The notes: generated from the letters alone by a model not told the origin. 11,462 nt of DNA from an uncultured Chlamydiae bacterium (GCA_945957075.1 CAMFJP010000032.1:1-11462); one strand, 5' to 3'. Positions 1-7,372 are shown, numbered from the stretch's first letter. Numbers and translations are program-made.

Positions 1-14
1 TGTATAAGAGACAG
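1..14. other. Tn5 mosaic-end (Nextera) adapter residue
   Basis: The first 14 bases, TGTATAAGAGACAG, are identical to the inner 14 bases of the 19-bp Tn5 mosaic end used in tagmentation libraries. The coding frame that follows starts cleanly at base 15 with glycine codons. This is therefore almost certainly untrimmed adapter at a contig edge, not genomic sequence. It means the window begins at an assembly end and the first gene is artificially cut. Confidence 0.93.
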
Positions 15-2375
15 GGAGGTGGTTATGCTGTTTTTGGTGGTTTTGGGGGCGTTGGAGGTTTTGGAGGCGGGGGTGGAGCAGGGGATGGCGGTAGTAGTAG
101 TGGAGGGGTTGGTGCAAGCGATTCCACTGTTAGCACAGGAGGGGATGGAGCCGGTTTAGGGGGGGCGATATTTGTAAACTCCGGTGGCACTTTAAATTTT
201 TATGGTGTTTGTTCGACTTCAGGCAATATTGTATCGAGTAATGGTGGAAATGGAGTATCTGCAGGAACGGATCTTTTTATATATACTGGAGCAACGGTTC
301 ATTTTCAGCCTGCAAGTGGTAATATAATTACATTTTCTGGATCAATTGCAGATGACAGTTCCAATTCTATTCCTTCAGGATTTACTTGGACGTCAGGGGT
401 GGGATCAGGGGGGTCTATTTTAATGAGTGGTGCCGGAACCCTTATTCTTGCAAATGGAAATACGTATAGTGGAACGACAACTATCAGCGATGGTGCAATT
501 AATATATCTGCTGACTCTTCTTTGGGGAAAACAACTAGTTCTTTAGTTCTTTCAGGCGGAACTTTGCAAGCTGGGGTAGATGCTATTACGATCCCCTCCT
601 CTAGACCGATTACGACGTTATCGATGAATTCTGGAATCGATACAAATGGCCATGATATGACCATTGTAAGCAGTATTTTAGGGGCTGGCAGTATTGTAAA
701 AAAAGGCGCAGGAACACTAACACTCAGTGGTACAAATGGATATACGGGGGGAACGACTGTTTCTGCAGGAAGGCTTTCTGTAGATGGGCAAATAGAGGGA
801 GGGGTCACTGTAAATTCTGGAGCGACTCTTGGTGGGACAGGAACGATTTTCGGAGGAGGGACGATTTTGGGGACTCTCTATCCTGGAAATTCGATAGGGA
901 CAATTACATTTGATACCTCAGGGGGTAACCTTTATTTGGACAGCGGTTCAATTACGACGGTTGAGATCGATCCAACCGACGCATCAAAGATTGTAATCGT
1001 AGGTGGTGGTCATATTGATCTTGGTGGAACTGTGAATGTGGTACAACAAGCGGGTACTTATTCGTTAGATCATCAGTACCTGATTGTAGATGGCTCTTAT
1101 GCCGGTGCATTTAGTTCTACGGTCACAGGAGGCCTTTCGGGATATTCTTTTAATCTGTTTTATGATTCTAATTTGATTTATCTTCTGTTTAGTAGACCTT
1201 CTCCATGCTATGTGATTGCGACAAGCCAGCTTTCCGGCAATAGTTTAATCATAGCTAATGCTCTCAATAAAAACGGTTCGCCTTCCACTCTTTCTTGGTT
1301 TAAAAATTTAAATGAGTCGCAATTGCAAAGGGCTTTAAAGAGCGTTTCTCCATCAAGAAACGCCTTAGGAGTTTATACGGCTCAGCAAACAGCTTTTTCT
1401 CTTAGCGGAGTTCTTACAGATCATGTAGATGGTTTTAACATGAAAGGAGAGGGTTCTTTTCAAGAACCTTTTGTAGCAAACCTGCTTGCCGACACATCAG
1501 AAGATTTTAAATCTTCTAAAGAAAAAACAAAATCCAAACACAAATTTTCTGCATGGGTCTCAGGATTTGGGCAATATGCTTATCAAAAAGGGGAAAATCA
1601 AACTCCTAGCTTTAATTACCTTTCGGAAGCAATATTGAGCGGATTGGATTATCGGGGGGAGAATAGTGGTGTTGTAGGAGGTGCTTTAGGGTATGCGCAT
1701 ACGCATTTACATGAAGATCATAATTTTGGTCATGCAAGCATCAATTACTACTTTGCTAGCCTTTATGCGAAGGTTTTCAAAGATAGATTCTATTTTTCAA
1801 CTGCATTGTGGGAATTCTTTAATAAAAATAAAAATACTCGCTCTATTTCTTTTCCTCAGTTTTCAAAAACTGCTAAGGCGAATATTTTTTCTTGGCAACT
1901 TTTGCCGCATTTAGAAGTTGGATATGAGGGAGAATTTTCGTGGGGGAAGATAACTCCCTTTACTTCGCTTGACTGGGCGATTACATGGCAAAGGGGGTAT
2001 CAAGAAAAGGGCGCCGATCCCTTCAATGTTGTAAACAAAGCAAAAAACAGTTCAATGATGCGCAGTGAAACGGGATTGAAGTTCTGTGAAAAATGGCAAT
2101 TTAAGTGGGGTACGTTTTTTTTAAGAGAGAAAGTCGGTTACGTATTTCAAAAACCCTTTTCTACAGGAACAGTACATACTGCTTTTGTAGGAACTCCGAG
2201 CGCATTCACTGTTACTGCAATCAATAAGAATCTCAATTTAGCGGTTATAGGAATCAACTTTCTGATAGGGCTAGGCAAGCAGAAGCTTGTTACTTTAGAT
2301 TTAGGTTATGAAGGCGAATTTGGGTCTAATTATTGGACGAGCGAACTTTTGCTAATAATAGGACGAAGTTTTTAG
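15..2375 (+). CDS. Autotransporter (type V) outer-membrane protein, 5'-truncated by contig end
   Basis: The frame is open from base 15 to the TAG at 2373-2375, giving at least 786 residues; the GTG at 399 lies inside the protein and is not a start. Residues 1-50 are very glycine-rich. They are followed by GLGGAIFVNSGGTL (47-60), the GGAI-type repeat shared by chlamydial Pmp proteins and other autotransporter passengers. Two passenger-associated transport repeats (GAGTL...YSGTTT..G, YTGGTTVSAG) lie near residues 138-162 and 229-256, predicting a beta-helix stalk. A lysine-rich linker (near 495-508) leads into a C-terminal beta-barrel of about 278 residues, rich in alternating aromatic strands and ending in ...IIGRSF, with the terminal Phe expected for BAM recognition. 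The known role of the family is surface display of the passenger through the barrel, so adhesion or antigen variation is inferred. The signal peptide and N-terminal passenger lie off the contig. Assignment as autotransporter is firm; whether it counts as a Pmp is open. Confidence 0.9.
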   Translation, partial: GGGYAVFGGFGGVGGFGGGGGAGDGGSSSGGVGASDSTVSTGGDGAGLGGAIFVNSGGTLNFYGVCSTSGNIVSSNGGNGVSAGTDLFIYTGATVHFQPASGNIITFSGSIADDSSNSIPSGFTWTSGVGSGGSILMSGAGTLILANGNTYSGTTTISDGAINISADSSLGKTTSSLVLSGGTLQAGVDAITIPSSRPITTLSMNSGIDTNGHDMTIVSSILGAGSIVKKGAGTLTLSGTNGYTGGTTVSAGRLSVDGQIEGGVTVNSGATLGGTGTIFGGGTILGTLYPGNSIGTITFDTSGGNLYLDSGSITTVEIDPTDASKIVIVGGGHIDLGGTVNVVQQAGTYSLDHQYLIVDGSYAGAFSSTVTGGLSGYSFNLFYDSNLIYLLFSRPSPCYVIATSQLSGNSLIIANALNKNGSPSTLSWFKNLNESQLQRALKSVSPSRNALGVYTAQQTAFSLSGVLTDHVDGFNMKGEGSFQEPFVANLLADTSEDFKSSKEKTKSKHKFSAWVSGFGQYAYQKGENQTPSFNYLSEAILSGLDYRGENSGVVGGALGYAHTHLHEDHNFGHASINYYFASLYAKVFKDRFYFSTALWEFFNKNKNTRSISFPQFSKTAKANIFSWQLLPHLEVGYEGEFSWGKITPFTSLDWAITWQRGYQEKGADPFNVVNKAKNSSMMRSETGLKFCEKWQFKWGTFFLREKVGYVFQKPFSTGTVHTAFVGTPSAFTVTAINKNLNLAVIGINFLIGLGKQKLVTLDLGYEGEFGSNYWTSELLLIIGRSF

Positions 2376-2490
2376 GTGAAACATGCTTCTCTAAATATCT
2401 ATTAAGAGAGATGTAATTTGTGGAAAATAACTTGATGCGTGTTTGGCATTACGTTTGATTTTTATTTTAACAACTTCAAACCTAAAACAT

Positions 2491-2576
2491 AGTAATACCA
2501 AACGCGGAAAATAAATTCATATTTGAGCGCGTGAAAGCTGCTCAAATATGAATTTATTTTCCACGTTTGGTATAAG
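2491..2576. repeat. Long palindromic repeat (MITE/REP-like), copy 1
   Basis: Two 34-nt arms, 2495-2528 and 2540-2573, are reverse complements with a single mismatch, separated by an 11-nt loop (GCGTGAAAGCT). The outer ends are ATACCAAACG and CGTTTGGTAT. Read as TACC...GGTA, the element is flanked on both sides by TAA, which could be a 3-bp target duplication. It lies between the convergent autotransporter and HIT genes, so it could end transcription from both sides, but no T-tract follows either arm. A related shorter sequence at 11005-11044 supports a dispersed repeat family over a one-off terminator. The rest of the 2376-2598 spacer shows only a weak imperfect hairpin near 2381-2414. Confidence 0.8.
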
Positions 2577-2598
2577 ACTCCTAATATAATATGGTTCT

Positions 2599-3132
2599 TC
2601 ATGAGTTCTTAAGATTAGTCGCTTGTTTGAGTTTTTCTACGGTTTCCCGCATCTCATCCGCACAAATAGGTCCTTTGGCATTTGCGATATACATTTTCAC
2701 CAGGAAGCCAAATGTGGAGCTATCGCCTTTTTCCCTGGGGATATAATGAACGTGTACATGAGGAACTGATTGCCCGACTTCAATGCCATTTTTCTGTAGG
2801 AGAAGGTAAGAAGAGGTGTCAAATACCTTTGTTACTGCTTGGTCAACTTTTTTGATTACCCTGCCAATTTGGGTTATTTCTTCATCTGTGAGTAATTCAA
2901 ATCGCTCAACATGTCGTTTGGGAAGCACCAGGCAATGGCCTGGCAGAATAGGCTTGTGTGTGTACAACGCTACGACAAGGTCATCTTCATAGAATCTCTG
3001 TCGATCTAAGACTTTGGGATCACAGAATGCACAGTATTCGGTAAACTGCGCAGGGTGTGGAGAAAAGAAGTAAACTCCTCCTATGAGGCCAATCAGCAGA
3101 AGAGTTGCAGAAAGCATCCATTTTTTACGCAT
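2599..3132 (-). CDS. HIT-family nucleotide hydrolase/transferase with N-terminal membrane anchor
   Basis: This 177-residue protein has the histidine-triad signature HVHVHYIP at residues 125-132, where the middle His (127) is the expected nucleophile. The family also supplies QKNGIEVGQSVPH upstream of it and PKRH at 71-74. A CxxC pair (C34, C37) matches the zinc-binding half of HIT proteins such as those related to HinT. HIT proteins hydrolyse nucleoside phosphoramidates or adenylated nucleotides. Ordinary bacterial HIT proteins are about 110-140 residues and cytosolic. This one adds a basic start (MRKKW) and a hydrophobic stretch at 7-23, with no lipobox, predicting a signal anchor or signal peptide and hence a domain outside the inner membrane. 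The ATG at 3132 is preceded by AAGGGTG, a weak ribosome-binding site. It is transcribed alone, downstream of the tRNA remnant. Family is certain; location and substrate are inferred. Confidence 0.9.
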   Translation of the reverse strand: MRKKWMLSATLLLIGLIGGVYFFSPHPAQFTEYCAFCDPKVLDRQRFYEDDLVVALYTHKPILPGHCLVLPKRHVERFELLTDEEITQIGRVIKKVDQAVTKVFDTSSYLLLQKNGIEVGQSVPHVHVHYIPREKGDSSTFGFLVKMYIANAKGPICADEMRETVEKLKQATNLKNS

Positions 3133-3249
3133 CTTTTTTCACCCTTGGCTTGATGTGATCTGTAGCAGGAAGAAATTTAGACAAATCAGGGCTTTTAAAG
3201 TCTTCCTAAACCCGTTTAGTGATTTATTTAAGAAGGATTTAGAAATAAA

Positions 3250-3297
3250 TTGGGGCAAGCAGGACTTGAACCTGCGACCTACGGGTTATGAGTCCGC
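3250..3297 (-). repeat. 3'-half tRNA(CAU) remnant, probable attachment site (att) repeat
   Basis: These 48 bases are identical to 7663-7710, the 3' half of the tRNA gene at 7664-7737. They cover everything from the anticodon stem through the T-arm and acceptor strand to the discriminator base. Identity stops abruptly at 3297, where the D-arm and 5' acceptor strand should follow, so no tRNA can fold here. Both copies have the same orientation. An exact tRNA 3'-half repeat displaced from the complete gene is the classic footprint of a tyrosine-recombinase element integrated in a tRNA gene. The small hairpin CTAAACCCGTTTAG at 3206-3219 lies just beyond it and may be the old downstream region of the tRNA. 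Confidence 0.85.
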
Positions 3298-3409
3298 CAT
3301 CATACTAAACAACACAGCACGCAGCTATTTGTTATGGTATTAAGATACAGGAGAAAAGGAAATTTTATCAACATCTCAGTTAAAATTCATTCTAAACCAG
3401 TCAAATTGT

Positions 3410-4251
3410 CTAACGGCTGTTAGACTTTATTGCTTTGGTCTTTTTTGGCTTCTTTTTGCTTTCGGGGACTGTGCTTAATTCGGCCTCAATCTCTTCAACT
3501 GTAGGGAGGCTTGATTTAAGCTCTTTTGGCAACTTTTCAACTACTTTAACTTCAAATTCTGCCAAGCCAATTGGTCGATTAAAGTTTCTCAAAACATATT
3601 CAGCAAAAATATCGTCCTTTGTCTTGCACAGGATAATCCCAATGCTGGGCTGATCGTCAGAGCGTCTAAGCTGATCGTCTACAGCCGAAAGATAGGCGCT
3701 CATTTGTCCAGCATCACGGCTATCAAACTTTCCTGCCTTGAGCTCTACAATCACATAACAGCGCAATTTGAGATGGTAGAAAAGAAGGTCGATATATAGG
3801 TCGTGTTCTCCCGCCTTGAGTGGATACTGCTGGCCAACAAAAGCAAACCCCTGTCCCAATTCAATCAGGAATTTTTGGATGTGTTTGACCAGTCCATCTT
3901 CTAAATCTTTCTCAAGATATTCTTTATGCAAGGTGAGGAAATCAAAGACGTATGGGTCTTTTAACGATTGCTGTGCTAAATCTGACTGTGGGGTGGGTAA
4001 TGCTGCCTTGAAATTGGTGATGGCCTTTCCTTCCCTGTGATACAGGTCATTTTCGACCCAAATTGTGAGCATGCTTCTGCTCCACCCATGTTCTATCGTT
4101 TTAGAGGCATACCAAAGGCGTTCATTGGCATCCTTTATTTTTTGGAGAAGCAGAATGTTATGCCCCCATGGGATGCTAAAAATGGGCAAGGATTCAAATT
4201 GTCGCACAGCTTGTGCGACTTTTTCATAAGCGGTAAAAAATGCCTTCATCA
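3410..4251 (-). pseudogene. DUF1016/YhcG-type PDDEXK nuclease, N-terminally truncated
   Basis: The product matches the YhcG-like family (DUF1016 N-domain plus PDDEXK nuclease). It contains WGHN..LL.KIKD..ERLWYA, then KDPYVFDFL, then the nuclease core YIDLLFYH (Asp near 167) and VELKAG (Glu182, Lys184, counted from the GTG at 4288), giving the D...ExK metal-binding set. Family members are about 340-375 residues. Here homology begins only at LMKAFFTAYEKVAQAV near 4251, so about 70-90 N-terminal residues of the helical DUF1016_N domain are missing. The reading frame continues upstream to 4288, but those 13 codons are out-of-frame PEP-mutase sequence. A lysine-rich tail (KKKPKKTK) closes the protein. 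The nuclease domain itself is intact, so a shortened protein might be made from ATG 4249, but loss of the partner domain makes decay the simplest reading. Confidence 0.8.
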
Positions 4252-4829
4252 AAGCCATTTGCTCCAGCCTCTGCATAGGCAAAAGCACGATACAGTGCCT
4301 CTTCTAAAATCTTTTCGTTATGGTGGGTTAAGTCTTGCTTAAAGAAAATATCTGTCCTTGCATTGATGAAAATTGGAACACGAGTATGTTTTGCAATTTC
4401 CTTAATAGCTCTGATACGTTCACATTGCTCAATTACCGAGTATAATTTTTCACTTCCTATGATTTGATCTTCAAAGTTTATGCCAGCAGCACCAGCTTCA
4501 ATAACTTTAGTTACCTTTGCCTGTATAGCTTGCGGAGTTTTTCCATAGCCGCCTTCAATTGTTACAGGCACACGAACATTAGCAATGATACGTTTCAGAT
4601 TGGCTAGGACTAAATCGAATGGAAGAGCCTCTCCATCTTCATATCCATGTGCCGCCGCTACGGCCCAACTCCCAGTAGCAATTACTTTTGCGCCAATTTT
4701 TTCTATGGTTTTGGCACTGCCAGCATCCCAAATATTAAACAATATAAGGGGCTTGCCTTTGACATGCAGATCTTTAAGTAGCTCTGGGCCTGTTCCGATT
4801 GCGTTGTCATAGCTATATTCCTTTTTCAT
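4224..4829 (-). pseudogene. Isocitrate lyase/PEP mutase family protein, C-terminally truncated
   Basis: The 201-residue product has the family landmarks in order: LILFNIWDAGSAK (28-40), ATGSWAVAAAHGYEDGE (51-67), IEGGYG (91-96), GINFEDQ (116-122) and INARTDIF (155-162). These enzymes form a TIM-barrel and cleave or make C-C or P-C bonds next to a 2-oxo acid using Mg2+. Homology stops after AYAEAGANGF (184-193); the last eight residues (DEGIFYRL) are out-of-frame nuclease sequence. Members are usually 250-290 residues, so about 60-80 C-terminal residues are gone. The metal-site segment, normally PVT-x-D-x-E-x-GYG, is shortened to PVTIEGGYG and lacks the Asp. The ATG lies inside the end of the Ada-like gene (17-nt overlap) with no separate ribosome-binding site, suggesting translational coupling. 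Catalytic activity is unlikely. Confidence 0.8.
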
Positions 4830-5856
4830 GGGTTAGTAACCATTGTTTTCTCTTGAGCCCTCCTCCATATCCACCAATTTCACCATTTGCATTGATTACT
4901 CGGTGACAAGGGACAATAATGGCTAATTGGTTTGCTCCATTTGCTTGAGCAACAGCTCTAAAAGCTGAGGGACGTTCAATAGCGACAGCAATATCAGAAT
5001 AAGATCGTGTTTCACCAGGAGGAATTTTTTGCAGTTCTTCCCAAACTCGTATTTGAAAGGGAGAGCCAAGAAAAAATAAGGGCGTTTTAAATACTTTGAG
5101 ATTGCCCTCGAAATACTCCTTCAATTCACCTTCAATTAAACTAATGGGCTTTGAGTGTCCTGGAATAATTGCTGATTTAGTTTTTTGCCGAAGTCTTTCA
5201 ACTTCTCTTTCAAGACCTCGACGATCCACAAATTCTAAAAGATAAAGAGCCTGCTCATCTGCGATAGCAACCATTGGCCCAAGGATTGTATCAATCCAAG
5301 AAGCTTTGAGAACTTTATTGTTTCCAATTTTGGAAGGAGGTGTACCCATAATGCGTGTAAAAGCATCTCTAAATCCACTTCCCGATTCATAACCAGTAGA
5401 AAGCTGAGCTTCAATGACAGCGTCGCCACTTCTAATCTGTTTCATGGCTAATCCCATACGCCTTGCACGGGCATATTCAACAAATGTCATCCCAAATCGC
5501 TTTTTAAACTGCCGTCGAGCAGTCGACTCATCAACACATATTTCCTTAAAGTCTTTATCTTTCCAGCGTTTTTCGGGATTTTTCTCTACAGCTTCTACAA
5601 GAGTTTGAACGAGTGTAGAAACATGATTAGGATGCGAGAGGGGTCTACAACGTTTACAGGGTCTAAATGATGCCAAGAGTGCTTGCTTTGCATTTTCAAA
5701 AAACTCGCAGTTTTCAAATTTTGGCTTGCGAGCAGGGCATGTGGGTCTGCAAAATACTCCAGTAGTTTTAACACCCACAAAAAAAATGCCTTCATACTCT
5801 GTTTTTTTATCAAGCAATGCCTGGTAAAATTCAACTTTTTGTTCGTTTGTGATCAC
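4813..5856 (-). CDS. ada: Bifunctional Ada: methylphosphotriester/O6-methylguanine-DNA methyltransferase and regulator
   Basis: The 347-residue protein has the full three-part Ada layout. The N-domain carries FCRPTCPARKPKFENC and FRPCKRC, giving Zn ligands C36, C40, C67, C70 with the same spacing as E. coli C38/C42/C69/C72; C36 is the expected acceptor for methyl groups from DNA phosphotriesters. Residues about 80-178 form an AraC-type helix-turn-helix (STARRQFKKRFGMTFVEYAR, then GYESGSGFRDAF). The C-domain (about 185-345) is an O6-methylguanine methyltransferase with IVPCHRVI, whose C317 is the suicide acceptor, followed by NGEIGGYGGG. Self-methylation at C36 is known to turn Ada into a transcription activator. 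The start is GTG at 5856 with a weak GAGAG upstream. The 17-nt overlap with the following PEP-mutase-family fragment makes them one transcript. All key residues are intact, so function is likely. Confidence 0.95.
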   Translation of the reverse strand: MITNEQKVEFYQALLDKKTEYEGIFFVGVKTTGVFCRPTCPARKPKFENCEFFENAKQALLASFRPCKRCRPLSHPNHVSTLVQTLVEAVEKNPEKRWKDKDFKEICVDESTARRQFKKRFGMTFVEYARARRMGLAMKQIRSGDAVIEAQLSTGYESGSGFRDAFTRIMGTPPSKIGNNKVLKASWIDTILGPMVAIADEQALYLLEFVDRRGLEREVERLRQKTKSAIIPGHSKPISLIEGELKEYFEGNLKVFKTPLFFLGSPFQIRVWEELQKIPPGETRSYSDIAVAIERPSAFRAVAQANGANQLAIIVPCHRVINANGEIGGYGGGLKRKQWLLTHEKGI

Positions 5857-5889
5857 GCTTGCTCTCTTATACGATTAATTTCAGATGCA

Positions 5890-6022
5890 TTATATAAAAT
5901 CGGCTAAAAGACGCCGCCGAAATTCAGGCATTGATTTTTTATGATGACTAAATCCTATAGATCCATATGTAATATTTTTTATAGATGTATCTAAATGCTT
6001 AACGGTGAATGGTTTATTTTTC
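5890..6022 (-). pseudogene. Coding-like tail of an unidentified gene upstream of ada
   Basis: The spacer between the NUDIX gene and ada holds an open frame of about 44 codons on the - strand with no start of its own, ending at TAA (5890-5892). Its C-terminal part reads GFSHHKKSMPEFRRRLLADFI, which has a protein-like composition (paired His, Arg-rich amphipathic helix). I do not recognise the family. It may be the leftover 3' end of a gene lost by deletion, in line with the nearby fused fragments, or chance. Any ada promoter must lie in the same stretch; none is convincing. Confidence 0.3.
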
Positions 6023-6589
6023 CTAGAATTCCAAGTAATTTTGTTTGGTCGAGAGTAATTTTTGAATAAACCTTCTCATATGAGGGTCGGTGTTTTCATA
6101 AGGGATAGAGTTGATATCAAACCAGCGAACATCATTAAATTCTTCTTGGTCGTATTGTAGAGGCATCTCATTATTTCCCTTGAGGAGATACCAAAAGGAT
6201 ACATCTGTATGTTGAGCTATTTGACCAACCGTTTTAGTTACTGTTAAAAAAACAGGGTCTAACGTCATAAAATCAGCTTCAATCCCGAGTTCTTCTAATA
6301 TCTCTCGCTTTACTGTTTCTCTGGGATGCTCATTTAGTTCGACATGTCCTCCAGCTGGAAGCCAGAGTTCGGCTTTTTTATGATCAACCAGTAAGACTTG
6401 ATTCATTGAGGAATCAATAAGAAGAAAGTAAGCAACAAGATGAGGATCGGGCGTTGCTGGTTTTGCAGTCCGAAAAATTTCTGCGCCTGACTCAATCCAA
6501 TTTTTTGTGAATGAAATGTGTTCTTGTTCGATCTCATCAAAAGGAGAAAGAGAATTTATTGTGAAGTGAATTTCATTCCGAATAGACAT
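6023..6589 (-). CDS. NUDIX hydrolase
   Basis: A complete Nudix box, Gx5Ex7REUxEExGU, is present as GHVELNE...REILEELGI, preceded by ELWLPAGG. It coordinates the divalent metal and the pyrophosphate of nucleoside diphosphate-X substrates. I chose the ATG at 6589 (188 residues). The frame stays open to a TTG at 6622, but that start would overlap the upstream gene by 8 nt and adds only MANIYSWGKLG. The N-terminal 45 residues before the fold are helical and acidic, as in NUDIX proteins of about 180-200 residues often annotated only as NUDIX hydrolase. The substrate cannot be deduced. It lies 25 nt downstream of the NTF2-like gene, so the two are probably cotranscribed. Possible roles are sanitising damaged nucleotides, which would fit with the neighbouring Ada, but this link is only inferred. 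Confidence 0.9.
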   Translation of the reverse strand: MSIRNEIHFTINSLSPFDEIEQEHISFTKNWIESGAEIFRTAKPATPDPHLVAYFLLIDSSMNQVLLVDHKKAELWLPAGGHVELNEHPRETVKREILEELGIEADFMTLDPVFLTVTKTVGQIAQHTDVSFWYLLKGNNEMPLQYDQEEFNDVRWFDINSIPYENTDPHMRRFIQKLLSTKQNYLEF

Positions 6590-6614
6590 CCCTAGTTTTC
6601 CCCAAGAATAAATG

Positions 6615-6998
6615 TTAGCCAAGTTGGAGCGCTTTCTTGGTTGCTTCCAAGTCGTAAATAGTCCGCAATTCCACTAACTGTCCATTTACAATTTTTCCTA
6701 AAACAGCCTCATATACGCTACTATTGTTCTTTGTGTGATATTGGACGATGAGGGCGAAGTGAGAATCATCTAAACTTTTGAATTTTATTACTGGATCAAA
6801 CTTTGTAATTTTTGAAAGACTGGTCTCTTGATAAGTAGACGAGTTCTGAAACTTATCTATGAAGTCCTTTCTGCTGTTACTTTTCCAAAACGGAGAGATA
6901 AACTGAAAGTTACTTGCTAGCATATTGGGGTTTAAATCCCCTTTAGTTAGCCACGTTTCGGTTAGATCTATAAGTTCTTCTACTGTGAAATTTTGCAC
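6615..6998 (-). CDS. NTF2/SnoaL-like small alpha+beta barrel protein
   Basis: The 127-residue protein has the length and pattern of the NTF2-like superfamily. An N-terminal helix with FTVEELIDLTETWLTKGD is followed by a segment naming the pocket (FQFISPFWKSNSRKDFIDKF). Strands FALIVQYHTK, VYEAVLGKIVNGQLVELRTIYD then form the curved sheet, with the typical E.R.I.D-like end. Such proteins are ligand-binding or small enzymes of very mixed function, so no reaction is assigned. The start is GTG at 6998 with AGAAGGA just upstream, three bases short of the ideal spacing. It stands between the YkoF-like gene (35 nt upstream) and the NUDIX gene (close downstream) and is likely part of one transcript with them. 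Confidence 0.7.
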   Translation of the reverse strand: MQNFTVEELIDLTETWLTKGDLNPNMLASNFQFISPFWKSNSRKDFIDKFQNSSTYQETSLSKITKFDPVIKFKSLDDSHFALIVQYHTKNNSSVYEAVLGKIVNGQLVELRTIYDLEATKKALQLG

Positions 6999-7033
6999 TA
7001 TTCCTTCTCTTTGTCAGTGGTTTTATGAGTTTT

Positions 7034-7372
7034 TTACTTGTAGTTATTTCTTTTTACTCTCGATATCTCTTTCAAAGCCAAGCCAAGAACTTTCATTACA
7101 AAAACGTTGTGACCAGAAGCGAATGTGGTCTCGGTTTCTTTTGATAGAATTTCAAAGACATATGCATGTTCACCTACGATTTGCGTGCTTGTGGCGTTAG
7201 TGACAATACTAAGATCTTTGTAAGTTTTTAGCCTAGCAATGAAGTCTCTAATAGGTGCTACATAATTCTCAGTCAGCGGGTATAAGCTCAATTCTACAGT
7301 GATCTGATAGAACCCACAGCAATACCTCACTAAGTAGAATCGTTTAACATAAAAGGAAATATTTGAAAACAA
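7034..7372 (-). CDS. YkoF/MTH1187-like thiamine- or HMP-binding domain protein
   Basis: The core ELSLYPLTENYVAPIRDFI...TNATSTQIVGEHAYVF...VFVMKVLG matches the YkoF-related family. This is a ferredoxin-like fold of about 85-95 residues that in Bacillus binds thiamine or its hydroxymethylpyrimidine part. Here there is one domain (residues about 24-100), where YkoF has two. The start is unsure. The frame runs up to TTG 7372, an in-frame GTG lies at 7330, and neither has a clear ribosome-binding site. The N-terminal 20 residues (KRFYLVRYCCGF) are not typical of the family. The gene is the first of the tRNA-proximal - strand set. No thiamine gene or riboswitch is nearby, so a vitamin role rests on family alone. 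Confidence 0.7.
   Translation of the reverse strand: MFSNISFYVKRFYLVRYCCGFYQITVELSLYPLTENYVAPIRDFIARLKTYKDLSIVTNATSTQIVGEHAYVFEILSKETETTFASGHNVFVMKVLGLALKEISRVKRNNYK

Noticed and set aside
305..808. Proline/valine-rich 167-codon frame on the - strand
   Set aside because: Antisense shadow of the glycine-rich autotransporter; composition is the complement of Gly/Thr codons.
399..2375. GTG at 399 as start of the autotransporter
   Set aside because: The same frame is open to base 15 and encodes recognisable passenger sequence; no ribosome-binding site precedes 399.
2495..2573. Palindrome as an ordinary rho-independent terminator
   Set aside because: Arms are far longer and AT-rich, no T-tract follows either side, and a related copy occurs elsewhere.
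3250..3297. A second functional tRNA gene
   Set aside because: The D-arm and 5' acceptor strand are missing; identity ends at the anticodon stem.
3083..3343. 86-codon + strand frame across the HIT start and tRNA remnant
   Set aside because: It crosses the HIT upstream region and reads through the tRNA fragment; no ribosome-binding site or family resemblance.
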